64,000 nt of DNA from Amyelois transitella. Taxonomy: Eukaryota > Arthropoda > Insecta > Lepidoptera > Pyralidae. The position numbers were made by a program, and so were the translations under genes. The DNA lies in NCBI RefSeq assembly GCF_032362555.1, contig NC_083520.1:992001-1056000 (forward strand). The letters are read 5' to 3'. The stretch's first letter is position 1. Every line of letters starts with the position of its first letter. Below the pieces are notes generated by a model. The model saw only the letters and a list, made by a program, of their open reading frames with translations. It ran no database searches and was not told the DNA's origin. Positions 30,140 to 45,512 of the stretch are shown in pieces.

Positions 30140-30525
30140 ATATACGGGACAAAATACACTGATTGAGTTAGCCTCGAAGTAAGTTCTAGACTTGTGTTAC
30201 GAGAAATTAATTCAAGGATACTATATTTTATAATAAATATATACATACATACATATGGTCACGTCTATATCCCTTGCAGGGTAGACAGAGCCAACAGTCT
30301 TGAAAAGACTGAATGGCCACGTTCAGCTATTTGGCTTAATGATAGAACTGAGATTCAAATAGTGACAGGTTGCTAGCCCATCGCCTAAAAGAGGAATACT
30401 AAGTTTATAAACCTATCCCTTATAATAAATACTTATAAAGATAAACATCCAAGACCCAGGATTCGAACCCGGGACCTCCGATGTTGCAGACAAGCGTACT
30501 ACCGCTGAGCCACAGTGGCCGTCAA
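30140..30525 (-). mobile_element. tRNA-derived SINE interrupted by another SINE
   Basis: The minus strand at 30421-30525 has a tRNA-like head with A box TGGCTCAGCGG and B box GGTTCGAATCC. The body continues at 30140-30240 (GATTGAGTTAGCCTCGAAG on plus). The same head and body lie uninterrupted at 36370-36605. The interruption is the SINE at 30241-30420. Confidence 0.85.
30241..30420 (-). mobile_element. RTE-tailed SINE with 11-bp target duplication
   Basis: A 5'-truncated copy flanked by TATAATAAATA at 30230-30240 and 30421-30431, so it is a clean insertion into the tRNA-derived SINE. Confidence 0.85.
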
Positions 30526-30740
30526 ATATTCAACGAAATTTTCTCACTGCGCCTATGTATGTATTAACATACTCTTCAGAGATCTTAGTTAGATGATCTT
30601 TACAGAGTAGTGGAGTGCAGAGTGGTCTGTGGATTGTGTAGGTAAGCAATGCTTACGCTCGCCTCCAGGGAGCACACAATCGTGACAAACAAACAGGAGT
30701 CTAATAAATATTATGTGGCCTTTTTCTTGGCTACTTATCA

Positions 30741-30797
30741 GAGGTAGTCTCTGCCTACCCCTCCGGGAAAGAGGCGTGATTTTATGTATGTATGTAC
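30741..30797 (+). mobile_element. Minimal RTE LINE 3' tail
   Basis: Only about 55 bases: AGAGGTAGTCTCTGCCTACC through GGCGTGATTTTATGTATG. An extremely 5'-truncated insertion. Confidence 0.8.
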
Positions 30798-30965
30798 TTA
30801 TCAGACTTCATCTTTATACGTTTTTTTAGACACGTTGAGCAAAAGGCAGTATGCAGCATACTGCCTTTGACTTCAGAGTTATAGTAGGTACTCATGAGAT
30901 AGATGGCTGCACGGACCATAGTTGGGGAAGATAGTAAAAAAAGCAAATATAATATAAAACATTAT

Positions 30966-30971
30966 TTTATT
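30966..30971 (-). terminator. Candidate poly(A) signal of HSP60
   Basis: Minus-strand AATAAA 190 bp after the stop codon. Confidence 0.5.
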
Positions 30972-31161
30972 ATTAAAAATAACAGTGCTGCTCAAGCATT
31001 AAAACTAAATAAATCTACTACAGTTCAACACAATCAGACAGAATTAAGTAAACTATTCATTCACTCCACATTTAACGGACACTAACTTGCAATACCCCAA
31101 CAACTGGTATACACTACCAAAAGTCATTTTGTCTTAAATGCATTAGGGATCAGTCGCGGGC

Positions 31162-33423
<2,262 letters not shown>

Positions 33424-36400
33424 ATGGGTTCATCTGTGTAAGTATTTAAGAGTTTATTATTGGCATCCTTCGCAGCCAAGACATAATTTGCCTAATTGAG
33501 ACACAGCAACCTCTTCTTGATCTTCAATTAACTTTTTATTTCTAAATTAACCAGTTAAAATGTCTCTTAGTGAATCTTGTTATATACCTTGCCTAACATA
33601 CTAAACTTTATTATTTTATTTTAGTGGTCAAAAGGGTCTGTTAGTGGGAATTGGGAATCCACTTCTGGATATATCAGCAAATGTTGGTGAAGACCTTCTG
33701 CAAAAGTATGGTCTTGAAGCTGATGGAGCCATCATGGCTGAAGAAAAACATATGCCTCTGTACCAAGAACTCATAGAAAAGTAAGTGAAATAAATAATTA
33801 TATTGTTGTAATAAAATATGTTTTGAATAGATTTTTTTTAAATGGGGTCATGGTATTGTTTCATACATCAACATAAATTAATTTCAACTTTATCTACTCT
33901 CACTACTTAAGTGCAAATGTAGAAGATAAATTGTTCATCTTCTTTCTTACCTTTTCCCTCTTTTTATGTGGAGTCAGTACATTATTTTCATTTCTTTCAA
34001 TTTGTTCAGTGACTTGCCTTTTCACTAGTCACTGGTTCACACTATTCATTCAATTAAAAGGCTTCTTATAGATATTTCAGATGCCTATGTGTTTATTTGC
34101 TCTTGTATGTAGGTTTTAAGTATAAACTTTCCACCTGAAACTGCTAAGATACAGATAATATCAACTTTTGAATCATAACTTTAAAAAAATATATTAAAAC
34201 TTTTATCATCTGTAAAAATCTAATAAACAGTATTTGAGAACAATATTGCTTGTCTTTGCATCACTTCGTAAATAAAAAAAAATCCATTTTCAAATATTTA
34301 GATATTTAAAACTTTATTGCACAAAAACAAAGTACAAAAAGCCTTTTAGCATTTTCTACCAGTCAACCAGCTGACCAAACGAAAACTTTAAGTTGTTGGT
34401 GCAATAAAGTGCACATGCATACTGCAAAATATATACATAAATGGAAAGGAAAATGTTGTAGAAACACCCCTGTGATAATACTAGAAATGTGACAGGTCAC
34501 ACACTTGCAATGTCTGCTCAAGTGCAAGTCATCCTTATCTTGAACTTTGGAATAGACAATTTTTTTTTTATGTCTATAGTTTATTTTCTTATTTGCCATT
34601 AAATGTTTATGTTCTACACTTTTCACCTTGATAATAATCAATTCAAATTAGTCCATTCTGTAAATTTAAAACTTTCTTTTCTAAACTTTTTTTTTTTTCA
34701 GATATAAAGCAGAGTTCATAGCCGGCGGTAGCGTCCAGAACAGCCTTCGTGTGGCGCAATGGATCCTCAAGACTCCTAACATGTGCACGTACTTTGGGTG
34801 CGTGGGAAATGACGACTATGCTAAGATATTGAAGGAGCGGGTGGTGTAAGTGTGTTTTGAATTTTATCATATACTAGATATACACTAGAGTCCATACATT
34901 TAATCACGTTTTTTATCCCTTATGGTGTGGACAGATCTGAAAGATTGAAAGGTCACGTTAAGTGGTATGGCTTAATGATAGAATTGAGAGCAAATAGTGA
35001 CAGGTTGCTAGCCTAGAGTAACAAATACGGCTCCATCTGCGTAAAAACGAAAAATCTAGTTAATATTTGTTTCTCTTAGAAAGGGAAATTCTCTCTTAGT
35101 GCACCCCTTGACAACATAGAACTTACATACCACTTTTACCCTACAAACCGCAAGGGATATATAGTCACGTCACGTATAAATGCGAAAGTAAGTTGGTTTA
35201 TTGACTGTTCACGCCATATCTACTGAACCAATCTTCTTTAAAGATTGGCGAAACACCTGTAGTCTTTTGAAGGTGGCGCTAAATTATATGATTTTGTAGG
35301 TGGCGCTAATTTTGGCGCTTTTGTGAGTGAATCTTAGTTAGGCACTTTTATAGGTGGCGCTAATTTTGCGCTTTTGTAGGTAGCACTAATATTGCGCGGC
35401 CGAGCCTGTGGGTAAAGACTAGTTCTATAAATCAAATATAGGTTTTATATCCGCCATATTATTTTCCTTATTAACTTGTAATCTAATGCAAGGACAGTGT
35501 TGTGGTTAGATTTACAATATCATTAACTGATTCATGTCAGAAAGTGTAACTTTACTAAGTTTTACTCAACAATTTTTTTGCTCCTTACCTTACGAGTGAA
35601 CCCGGGTAACTGTTAGTAATAACGATTAAGGTTATCTGAAGCTCTACTAACAGGATACTCTTAGATAGATTAGAGTAATGCTAATTTTTATAACTTTCTG
35701 TAAGCTGTGAACATAAACCGCACCCCGAGGTCCAGAGAGGTTCGATGTAACTAGGATTAACGCCGGGAAGAAGTAAAATGTATGCTGTAACAAGAAATGT
35801 TTCATTTATATTATGGTCACCATTACAGCACGTATAAGTTGAACATAGATTACATTACACTCCGGGATGCGCAATGGCAATTTTTCATATTAAAAAATCT
35901 TCTGCGCAACATCCATATAGTAGAATCTTGGTTCAACTTACGTGCCGGGCACTGTAGGTCTTTGACGTAAACTGTAACCAAGGCTTATGGTTTGTTTACG
36001 CTCGACTTCTTCTTCGATTGTTCTTCTTATTTTTAAAAGCTTTTATTCTGTCCAAAATGCAATGCTAAAACAGCCGATGTCTCTCATGAGTTCCAAAATA
36101 TCTCCTCATAAAATTAACATATCCGTCGCCCCGTTTTGACGTGAAGGAAAAACAAACAAACAGAAAGAGATACTTATCTTATTTTTATAAGTATGTATTA
36201 TCGTAATGTTTGTTCATTCTATTACACCGGACGATAAAAAATAATCGAATTTATTGTCATCAACTAAAGGATTTCATCACAGAATACAAAGCGAGGATTT
36301 CATTGTGTTTTAATCGATTTGGCTGATATTATTCATAAAAGTCTTTATAACTATTATTTTAATTTCAAAATATATACCGGACTTTTTACACGGATTGAGT

Positions 36401-39400
36401 TAGCCTCTAAGTAAATTCGAAATTTGTGTTCCGAGATACTAACTCAACGATACCGTATTTTATATAATAATATTTTTATATAATAAATACTTATATATGT
36501 AGATAAACATCCAAGACCCAGGCCAATAATAGAAAGATCGATTCGAACCCGGGACCTCCGGTGTCACAGACAAGCGCACTACCGCTGCGTCACAGAGGCC
36601 GTCAATTAATTCCCAATAACAATCTGAAGTATTGAATATGTATGTATTTTGCTATACTAAAAGTGCAATAAATAATAAAAAAATATTTTATAGTACAACT
36701 TTCAAAAAGATGATAATTCAAACATCAATCAATATTTATCGTTTAGTTTTAAAGTACAGCAAAAAAAATTTCTGATAAAAAATGTTTATGAAAGATGTTA
36801 AAAATGTTTCTAAACATTTACCGCTAGATATAGAATATTTGAGAAAGTTTACTTCGTACTTTTGTTCTCGCGTAGAGTGTAAAAGTCAATGGAGACTTTC
36901 GTAGACTTAGGATTTTTTTAGAATGTATGTATCCTTTTTTAGTCTGTGGTTCCACGTATTCCTGACTGAGTCAATAATGATGTAAATGACTGACGATAAG
37001 GCGAGAGTAAGCAGTCGCCTGATAACATTTGCCTCCTGTTATCGGTCACAGAATATTTTATCATATTTTTAAGACTTTATTTACATACTGCATAAAATAT
37101 GAGGTGCGCGAAAATTTGTTAATTTACCTATACTTGTATGAAAATTGCTTATGATTCAAGAATAGAATAGATTTATTTTCAAATTTGGATATCACTTCCC
37201 TTAAATCTAATTATACTACATACTACCGCTGCCAAAGCGCTTGTGTAGAAGAAGCAGCGGAACGAACTACACTGCAGCATTTTCACCGGACGTCAATTTA
37301 CAAATATAGTTCCCTTAAATCTAAATCGTGGAAGAATGCACATTGTCTACATTAAAAAACATACATAATTATGCGGATGACATGTACAGCTCAAACCGCG
37401 TGATTTAGAAATTTGAAAGGTTACATAATATGTGGTCGTGGGTGCCCTAACAGAGATTTATCGCTTTAACGGGGGCAGAGCCGCGGGCGAATGCTAGTGA
37501 AATATACTCTTGCGCATATTATTATAGTAGTCATTCAAATGCATTTTACGTTTATAGAGTGAATAATAGCTGAACTAATTATGCTCCCTCGACGGCGGAA
37601 TAAAGTTGTATACTTGCCATAATTATTATACGGTGTATATTTTATGATTTGTTACGATAAGATTCTATTCATGATTTCGACCGTGCAATGTTTGGTCATA
37701 AGGAAAATTTATTATACATATATTTATTTGTGGACTTTGGACCTAGACTTACTTAACAAAAAATTGCTGCCAAATTAAAACTAGTAGCTTATTTTTTGCA
37801 TGGAGTTGGGGTCCCGTGAGATTAAAAGGTGTTAGACGAGAGAATGCGCAGACGCATAAACTTAAGGTCCATGAACTTAAGATACAATTTGGAAGACCCA
37901 CCGCATTGAGTTTTTATCTAGTTTCAACCTTTTCAGTAAATTTTCTCTATTTTAGTTGTTTTTTAGTTTTACTTAGTTGTTCCATTTAAACCGACTTCGA
38001 TGAAGGTGGAGGTTCACAATTCGACCGTATATTTTTTAATTTTCTCTATTTTTGTGTCACAGTCAAAGTAAGTCCCGAAATTTTGCGTCTGTTCTTAAAA
38101 AATAAGTTGAAATACGTGTATTTTATTTTTATAATAGAATAGAATAGATTTATTTTCAAAATTGGATACAAGGTATCACTTATTGACGTCACATAACTTA
38201 AATCTAATTATAACTACTACCGCTTCCAAAGCGCATGTGTAGAAGAAGCGGCGGAACAAACTACATTACAGCATTTTCATCGGACGTCAATTTACAAATA
38301 TAGATCTCTTAAATCTAAATCGTGGACGAATGCACATTGAATGTAGAACTGATGATAATAGTATGGACGAATATTACAGTAAAAGCGGTGTGACAGTCCA
38401 CTACCAAGTCACAAACGAGGTGCCCACGGGCACGTGCGCGGTGTTAGTGACCGGCACACACAGATCCCTGTGCGCCAACCTGGCGGCCGCACAGAAATTC
38501 ACAGTGGACTACCTGGACAAAGAAGAGTGCAAGAAGAGTATAGAGGGCGCTAAATTCTTTTACGCTTCTGTAAGTATTTAGTGGTTTTGTTTTTTTTAAG
38601 TATAACGCGTAGGTATGTATGCGATGGAAACTTTGTTCTAGAATATATTTTTATCAATGTTTTTTTTTGTTTTTTAGTATGTATTCTAGGGCTCCACTTC
38701 TTTTAGAATGATAATGATGAATATATATTAATTGTTGGATCAAATTTTCACAGAATTACATAAAAATATGTTATTACATTTACATTACGATTTTCTCAAT
38801 ATAGGTTAAATACTATAAACGATCAAATAAATCAGTATTTTCCAATTTTTTTTTTATATAAGTAAACAACCACGACAAAATTTATCCATTACAGGGTAAA
38901 CTGAGCCAACAGTCTTAAAAATACTTAAATGCCCCATTCAGCTATACATAGGTATAGCTCAATGATGGAATTGAGATTCAATTGGTAACAGGTTCCTAGT
39001 CCATCACCTAAAAAGAAGTCCCAAGTTTATTATCCTTTCCCTAGGGACTGGCACATGCTGATTTTTCTTCACTTACAGACCATCATGAAAGCATAAAGCA
39101 TGGAGGAATATTTTTTTATTCATTGAAATAATTTCTAAAATGAAAATATAAGTGCCGTGTGGTTCCCGGCACCAATACAAAAAAGAAGAGGACCACTCCA
39201 TCTCTTTCCCATGGATGTCGTAAAAGGCGACTAAGGGATAGGCTTACAAACTTGGGATTCTTTTTTAGGCGATGGGCTAGTAACCTGTCACTAGTTGAAT
39301 CTCAATTCTATCGTTAAGCCAAATAGCTGGACGTGGCCATTCAGTGTTTTCAAGACTGTTGGCTCTGTCTACCCCGCAAGGTATATAGACGTGACCATAT

Positions 39401-40772
39401 GTATATGTATGTATGTATGTAAAATGTAATTTTCCAATTTCAGGGTTTCTTCGTAGCGGTAAGTCCCGAGTCGATCATGCGGCTGGCGACGCACGCGCAT
39501 GCGCGCGGCCACTTATTCAGTATGAACCTGAGCGCGCCCTTCGTGTCGCAGTTCTTCAAGGAGCCCCTGGAGAAACTGCTGCCATACGTCGACGTCATGT
39601 TCGGCAATGAAGCTGTGAGTTTAATGAATAATTTTATTTTCAAATTTGATGAAATCCATCATTTCTTATTCTTCTTAATAATTTAAACCTTCGCATTGCA
39701 TTATTACCTATGTTATGTTAAAACTAATGTACTTATGTAAGGAAAAATTAAAAAAAAAAGTATGTTCGTGTAAGTTACAGTTTGCCAAATTTAATAATGT
39801 TGTTTTTCTTGTTGAGTACGTCTTAGACTATTGAAGAGTGGGGCAGACCAGTAATGTACAGCTAAATCCGCCTGACCTGCAAATGGCTTTCTTTAAAGAG
39901 AGTTAAAAAGTAAATGTATTTATCTATCTTTAAATTTTGACCAAAAAGAGGGGTAACTATAATATTGAATTGTCTGCTCAGGCTGCAATAATCAGTTATT
40001 TGTGTATCAGTCTGTGATTTCAATCAAGACGATAAAGGAGGTAAACGTAACCTGTGTTTAATGCGAGTTGAAGTATTTTGCCTTGTGAACATGTTTAGTC
40101 AATTTAAGTCTTTTATACCCTGTGGTCATGAAATTGCCGGCACCAATTGTAAAAAGAATAAGACCACTCACTTTCCCATGGATGTCGTAAAAGGCGACGA
40201 AAGGGATAGGCTTATAAAGTTGGGATACTTCTGTTAAGCGACGGGCTAGCAACCTGTCACAATTTGAATCTCAATTCTATTATTAGCCAAACAGCTGAAC
40301 TTGGCGTGTCAGTCTTTTCAAGACAGTTGTGACTCGTATCTACCCTGTGGCCAAAGACGAGAAAAAGCATGCCGTTTTATAAACAACCTTTAATCTATTA
40401 CAGGAAGCGGAGGCGTTCGCGAAAGCCTTCAATTTAAAATCAACAGACCTCCAACAGATAGCGTTAGAGATTGCCAACATGCCGAAACTAAACGCGAACA
40501 GGCAAAGGGTTGTTGTCGTAACGCAAGGTTGCGAGCCGTGCATACTCGTTGAAAACGGCAAGATTTCACTCATTCCGGTGAAGAAATTGACGCCCGAGCA
40601 AATTGTTGACACAAACGGCGCGGGCGACGCGTTCACGGGCGGGTTCCTCAGCCAAATGATGCTCGGGCGGTCCTACACCACGTGCGTCAGATGCGGCATT
40701 TACGCGGCCGCACATATTATACAGCACTCTGGGTGTGTTATGAGCGGCGAAAGTGATTTTTCTGACAGTTAA
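33424..40772 (+). CDS. Adk: Adenosine kinase
   Basis: A PfkB-family sugar kinase that phosphorylates adenosine to AMP (purine salvage; clears adenosine from methylation cycles). Exons: 33424-33437, 33625-33780, 34702-34845, 38380-38569, 39444-39614, 40404-40772. Phases join to 347 aa, matching the human short form (345). Landmarks: LLVGIGNPLLDISA (substrate entry), AGGSVQNSLRVAQW (glycine motif), PTGTCAVLVTG, NLSAPFVSQFFKEPLEK, and DTNGAGDAFTGGFLSQ, which holds the catalytic Asp and anion hole. The first exon codes only four and two-thirds codons. Exon 4 was set by phase and by length match to human; an ATG upstream at 38330 lies in a repeat. SINEs sit just before exons 5 and 6. Confidence 0.95.
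34893..35035 (-). mobile_element. RTE-tailed SINE, antisense, truncated
   Basis: The tail half faces adenosine kinase exon 3, whose donor is at 34846. Confidence 0.7.
35170..35440. repeat. Helitron-like remnant with internal short repeats
   Basis: Starts near AAATGCGAAAGTAAGTTGG and closes near GGTAAAGACTAGT. Between 35268 and 35390 the motif AGGTGGCGCTAA recurs three times exactly and once with changes, about 30-80 bp apart. Confidence 0.5.
36370..36605 (-). mobile_element. tRNA-derived SINE, uninterrupted copy
   Basis: The minus strand has B box GGTTCGAATC and an A box weakened to TGACGCAGCGG. The body matches the split copy at 30140-30525. A short insertion follows the B box (36517-36540). 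Confidence 0.8.
37160..37360 (-). mobile_element. (CTATT)n-tailed LINE-like 3' end
   Basis: AATAGAATAGATTTATTTTC at the left end, then AAGCAGCGGAACGAACTACA, then GAAGAATGCACATTGTCTAC. Non-coding. Confidence 0.65.
38136..38340 (-). mobile_element. (CTATT)n-tailed LINE-like 3' end next to Adk exon 4
   Basis: A well-preserved copy whose right edge (GGACGAATGCACATTG) lies about 40 bp before the exon 4 acceptor. Confidence 0.7.
38865..39045 (-). mobile_element. RTE-tailed SINE, antisense, decayed
   Basis: Recognisable from GGTAAACTGAGCCAACAGTC through CCATCACCTAAAAAGAAGTC; lies in adenosine kinase intron 4. Confidence 0.7.
39150..39421 (+). mobile_element. RTE-tailed SINE, sense, full length, near Adk exon 5
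   Basis: Complete from TGCCGTGTGGTTCCCGGCAC to an ATGTATGTATGTATGT tail that ends about 22 bp before the exon 5 acceptor (AG 39442-39443). Confidence 0.9.
40118..40352 (+). mobile_element. RTE-tailed SINE, sense, near Adk exon 6
   Basis: Most of the element, diverged, with the tail repeats lost. It ends about 50 bp before the exon 6 acceptor (40402-40403). Confidence 0.75.
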
Positions 40773-40998
40773 GTCGTGTTTTTTTTTCTTTTTTTTTTTT
40801 ATTAGTTCGTTTTGTAGGTTGTTGAAGTTCAGCGGGTAGCATTTTATGTGAAATGTTTACAGTGAACATTCGATTTAAAAAATTGGTGATAAACGTTTAC
40901 TACTTTGATTTTAAAAAAGAATGAATAAGTTTTTTTTTTTATACCGACACGGACGGACGACAGTTTACGAAACTTTTGCTGTTGTGTTTATGGGTTAT

Positions 40999-41004
40999 AA
41001 TAAA
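40999..41004 (+). terminator. Candidate poly(A) signal of adenosine kinase
   Basis: AATAAA 227 bp after the stop; other AATAAA words occur further on, for example at 41913. Confidence 0.45.
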
Positions 41005-43859
41005 CAACAGAAATGATTTTTGCTCTCGAGTGTACATTAATTGAAGATGTACCTACTCATACAGTACAATGCTATGGTACAATCTAATATGTTTTTAGCA
41101 TATTATACCGATAACAAATATTGTCATCGTACGCGATTGAAATATTATCATTATTATACCTACACTTGATCTGATACCCGCTGATTAAAAAAATAATGTA
41201 GTAATAATGAACTTGGTTCAAGAATACCGCAGAATTTCCTTGTACCTATATTTAGGTAATGACAATTAAAAAGTATATATTTTTTATAATCTGTATCTAT
41301 ATCAATTTAATTACATCATAATTTTTTATTTAATTTTTAAACAGGTTACTGGACTTCACTTTAAAAAAATTATTGAAGAATATAAATCATATTGATAAAT
41401 AAATAATATTATATATTTTTATTTTTTAATATACATTTAATTTTATTTAAATCTTTTATACGTTATACCTTATTAGGTTATTCTGCTGTATTCATGAACG
41501 AATATTTTTCAGTAAGATTTCTATTAATTTCAGTACGATTTCTATCAAATTTGTATGATTAAATGTGTTAAAAATCGTACTTAAAAATTTTACGCAAATG
41601 ATGCAAATATTACATTTCGCAGTTGGGGAATGTATATTATGTAGTTTTTTTTATTGTAATTATGCGTAAAAATAGCAATTTTTATAAATAAGCAGATCAT
41701 TTAGAAACGTTTGTAGATGGAATCGCCACTCAGCAACTCACTACCCAGCAACTTTCAATAGTGTATATTTAAGATATAAATGTAATATACATGTATATTG
41801 AAATAAATATAATGATGTACATGTAAGGTTGTATAAAGTGGCCTAGAATTTTTCAGTAGTGTAAAATGTAGTATTTTTATATTTTGTACATAATTTTGCA
41901 ATTATTTTTATAAATAAAACATTCACACATACCTAAGATTCGTTTAATTTACAGAAATGTCATAAATTTTCATTGGCTTTAGGGACCAATTTTCAGATAT
42001 TGCAAAATTGTAAACTCTTGAAGAATCATGAATTGAAATAAATCTCTCATGTTTAATCTTACAATAAAATCATTTAGTTATATTTTTTTTTTATTTTGTG
42101 TAAAAGTTACTCGATGTCATGTAAGTATATTGTATTATATATTTAAATGTAGACTGAGTTCTTCCATTAGACATGTAAAATGTAGCAATAATGTATAAAC
42201 TAACGCACAATTTCTCTAGAAAGACATAAATTATTCCAACTATTAATAACTTAATTTGTTGCATACCCTCAATTTTTATTGTGTAATTAACTGCTGGTAG
42301 TTAGTAGTTTATTATAATCAGTGTGTAACCATGACCATTTAGCTGAATTTTTATCTAATTAGTTACTATCTATGTTTTATGACATGTTCCATATGACAAA
42401 GACGGCCAAACAAAAAAAAATTGCATAATATTATTTGTTTCACAGGCGGATATGTCCGTGTGCCGAAAAACATTCTCAAATGGATTCAAGTTCAAGTAAA
42501 AAACGTACGTAACGTACCTTTTTGAAGGGCCTTATGTCAATTGGACTAATAAAATAATTATAATAGGTACAAACAATATAACGGTGATTTAAAATAAGAA
42601 TACCAGGTATGAATTAGGTACAAAGTATATGATGGTGATTTATAAGTTTAATGATTGGAACAAAAAAGCAGTGGCGTAAATATAATTTGTTATGTAACAC
42701 TCCTCTTATTTCACAAACTGATTTAAATTTGATGTTAGTTTAAAAACACTAAACGTAAGATTAATTTAAACCTTTTTTATATCATTCGTTCTAACCGTTT
42801 TCTCTAAAAAAATACTGGCTAAATTGAAAACATCCTTTTTATTTAAGTTGATGAACAAAAATTTAAACACTTCTACGTAACATGATAACAAATTTGTTTG
42901 GAATCACATAATTGTCATTTATATTAGAATTAAATCATACAAAATATTCTCAAAAACAAAATAAATGTAATTAAATGGTTATTCTACATTATAATCTTTT
43001 TTATCAGGAAATAACATCCTTATGTTGACGTAGTACAGATATTGCAATTATAGGCTATGTACAGTGTGCGGCAGCCTGATCTCACCATCCTTATATCGTG
43101 TTGATTAATAAGGATAGTCACATTTATTTGCTTCATACTGTACACAAAGAAAAAGTCTACATAACATTTTCTTAAGAAATAAAGATTATGTTTAAGATGA
43201 ACATTTTGGTCCCTTATTTGTTAGTATAATAACCATTTAATGAATATAAAAGTAATACCAATCATAAATTGTACATTAATATACTTATATAATATAATTT
43301 TTTATAAAATCTAATCATGGACCTGAAAAAGCAATATCAGGTCGGTGTCATTAAGTGAATTAAAAAGGAATGTCCATGTGAAAGTATATAAAAGAAATGG
43401 AAAATAGACACAAAATTCTACTATGGCAAGTTATACAACCGAGTATGAAAAAAAATAACTTTTGTACCTTTGAAACAAATTAAGTGTCATATTGTAACAT
43501 GGTCAATTTATGTTTAAAACAAAAAAGATGTTCATTTTGTATTTTTGAACTGAATCAGGAAATCAGTGCATCTATAAATTTAATATTTTGTTTTGTTTGC
43601 ACTTGGAACCTGATTCACTAATTTGGTCAAAAACAAATTTTTACAAACACAATTGTAATGAACTGATGTTGCACTTTCATACTACAATGTTTCATTAGAA
43701 GGTTAGACAATTTTTGAGCAATGATTACATATAAGAAAATAGTCTCACTTTTTTACAGACCTTTCTGACTTTATGTGCTGACACAGCATAACAATAACAA
43801 AAATAACTAATATAAAAATAAAAATAATGCCAATGGCGTCCAGCACCTGTTAATTCATG

Positions 43860-44127
43860 TCATTTTATATTTGTAAATATGATGCTGTATCTCACAATAT
43901 GTACATCCCAATCTGGCGCATTCTCAGACTCATTGCCTAACAATGGCATACTACGATATATCTCAATAATGATGAAATCTTTGGTGCTCTCCAAATACTT
44001 AGTGAAACTCCGAGTGAATTTAATTTCTCCCCTCACATTTTTATCAATACAACTATGTTTACAAACTACACAAGCTCCAGGAACGATCTTAGTATGAGCT
44101 TTAGGAATTCTTTTTCTACTTAGCACT
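43860..44127 (-). other. Possible terminal exon of an unidentified protein
   Basis: On the minus strand a TTGCTTACAG acceptor precedes 88 open codons ending in TGA. The peptide contains a CVVCKHSC cysteine pair of pairs, then FTRSFTKYLESTKDF and a PDWDVHIVRYS end. The open frame runs further upstream (to 44237) but has no ATG there. I do not recognise the family and found no companion exon. It may be the last exon of a gene or chance. Confidence 0.25.
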
Positions 44128-45512
44128 CTGTAAGCAAAATAGTAAATGTAAGGTGTTATGATTGTACTTATGTTTGTAATTGTTGTGAAATAAAGTTTTT
44201 TTCTAAACAAAGTTGGATTTTTATTGTGGGAATGCAAAAGAGCGCATACTCCTATACTTAGGTACTAATAATACGAACGTATGTAGAAAGAACTATGCAG
44301 GTACCTAAAAAGGTATTTCCAAGCAAAACTAATAAAACATCATTGTATTAAACTTCAATAATCAGTTGTTTCATTCTATTATTGGATCTATTATTTGACA
44401 TTAACTAGATAAAAGCTTACCGCATTTTTTTTAATTACCCTGTACAAATAAATAAACTGCCTTCGATGTTTTACTTAAAAAATAACCATTAATACACTAT
44501 TTTTTATGATGTTGAAATCACGCAAGTATTGTAAAACTTTAAAAAATCAAAATAAATCTTAATAAGTATCGAAAATTTTTTGTATTGTGCTGATAGCGCG
44601 AAAATCTAAATTTTTTTAAAATTCTTCTCAGCGAGCATTTTATAAAGTTATGGCATACTACCATAAACTCTATGCGTTACCTTCGTGCCGAAGTTAAGAT
44701 TTGTGAAAATGGTTTTGGACATACATACTGTCTCCCATCTTTGCGCATTTCATACCCTCTACCATAGTGCTTCGGGGCTTAGGGTCCATTATGTTGACCG
44801 TTGACTTCGGCCTCGAGATCTCTTTTTTTTTAGTTTAGCGACAGGGGGTTTTTTATGAACTAAATGGGGCGCCCTTTCCATCAAAAATGTTATTATGATC
44901 CTTGAATTAACCCTTCTTTACATGAACTTAGTTTATTGCTACTCAGAGGAGCTACTTGAATTGGTTAGCCGCCTGTGTTAGCCATAATCGTGGCATGTGG
45001 TACCAAAGGGAGATATCTTAGAATGTTTTTAAATTTGTGGGAGGGATTGAGTTAAAATAACCAAAAAGAATGTAATCACTAAGTTTTAATTAAATATAAA
45101 TAAAGACCAGTACCTTTATTAAAGCTGACTATACACGCAATAAATTACTTGGTCAGCGCTAGAGAGGTCCAGAAGAGTAAGTCCAGGGCGTGTCCACCCG
45201 CTTTTCTTAGGCCCCTGGCGGTAAAGAAGGAGACAGGAGAGATCGCGGCGGTACGCCGACACCAAACAAAAATACATATAAATCTATATCCTATACTATT
45301 AAACGAGTTTTCGAAAACGGCGCTCTAACGATTTCATTTAAGTTTGAAATATAGGTGCATAAGGAGGTAAAAAATTCGATTAAGCTTGATCCACATCCAG
45401 AAATATTCCATTCACGGCCATTGGTTTTCACGCCTATGGACCGGTTTCGATTCTGGACAAGGGATAGTTTTTTTTTAACTATTTTTTACTTCTTCTAATA
45501 TTTTATTTAATA

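Larger units (their letters stand above)
27491..31161. other. Repeat-rich intergenic region
   Basis: SINE pieces lie at 27593-27715, 27755-27837 and 28880-29025, with a Jockey-type LINE relic at 27838-28852. LINE-like fragments occupy 29690-30020 and 30741-30797. Two nested SINEs occupy 30140-30525. 29060-29680 is AT-rich and unrecognised. A minus-strand AATAAA at 30966-30971 is a candidate HSP60 poly(A) signal. Confidence 0.7.
34846..38379 (+). other. Adenosine kinase intron 3
   Basis: A 3.5-kb intron. Contents: antisense SINE 34893-35035; a Helitron-like remnant with repeated AGGTGGCGCTAA words 35170-35440; an uninterrupted tRNA-derived SINE 36370-36605; (CTATT)n-tailed LINE-like ends 37160-37360 and 38136-38340. 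35440-36360 and 36610-37150 are AT-rich with nothing recognised. Confidence 0.65.

Noticed and set aside
30421-30525. Functional tRNA gene
   Set aside because: A and B boxes are present but it is the head of a SINE with a body and a second genomic copy; no tRNA 3' half folds.
38330-38379. Upstream ATG as the start of Adk exon 4
   Set aside because: It lies in a repeat edge; phase with exon 3 and length match to human place the acceptor at 38379.
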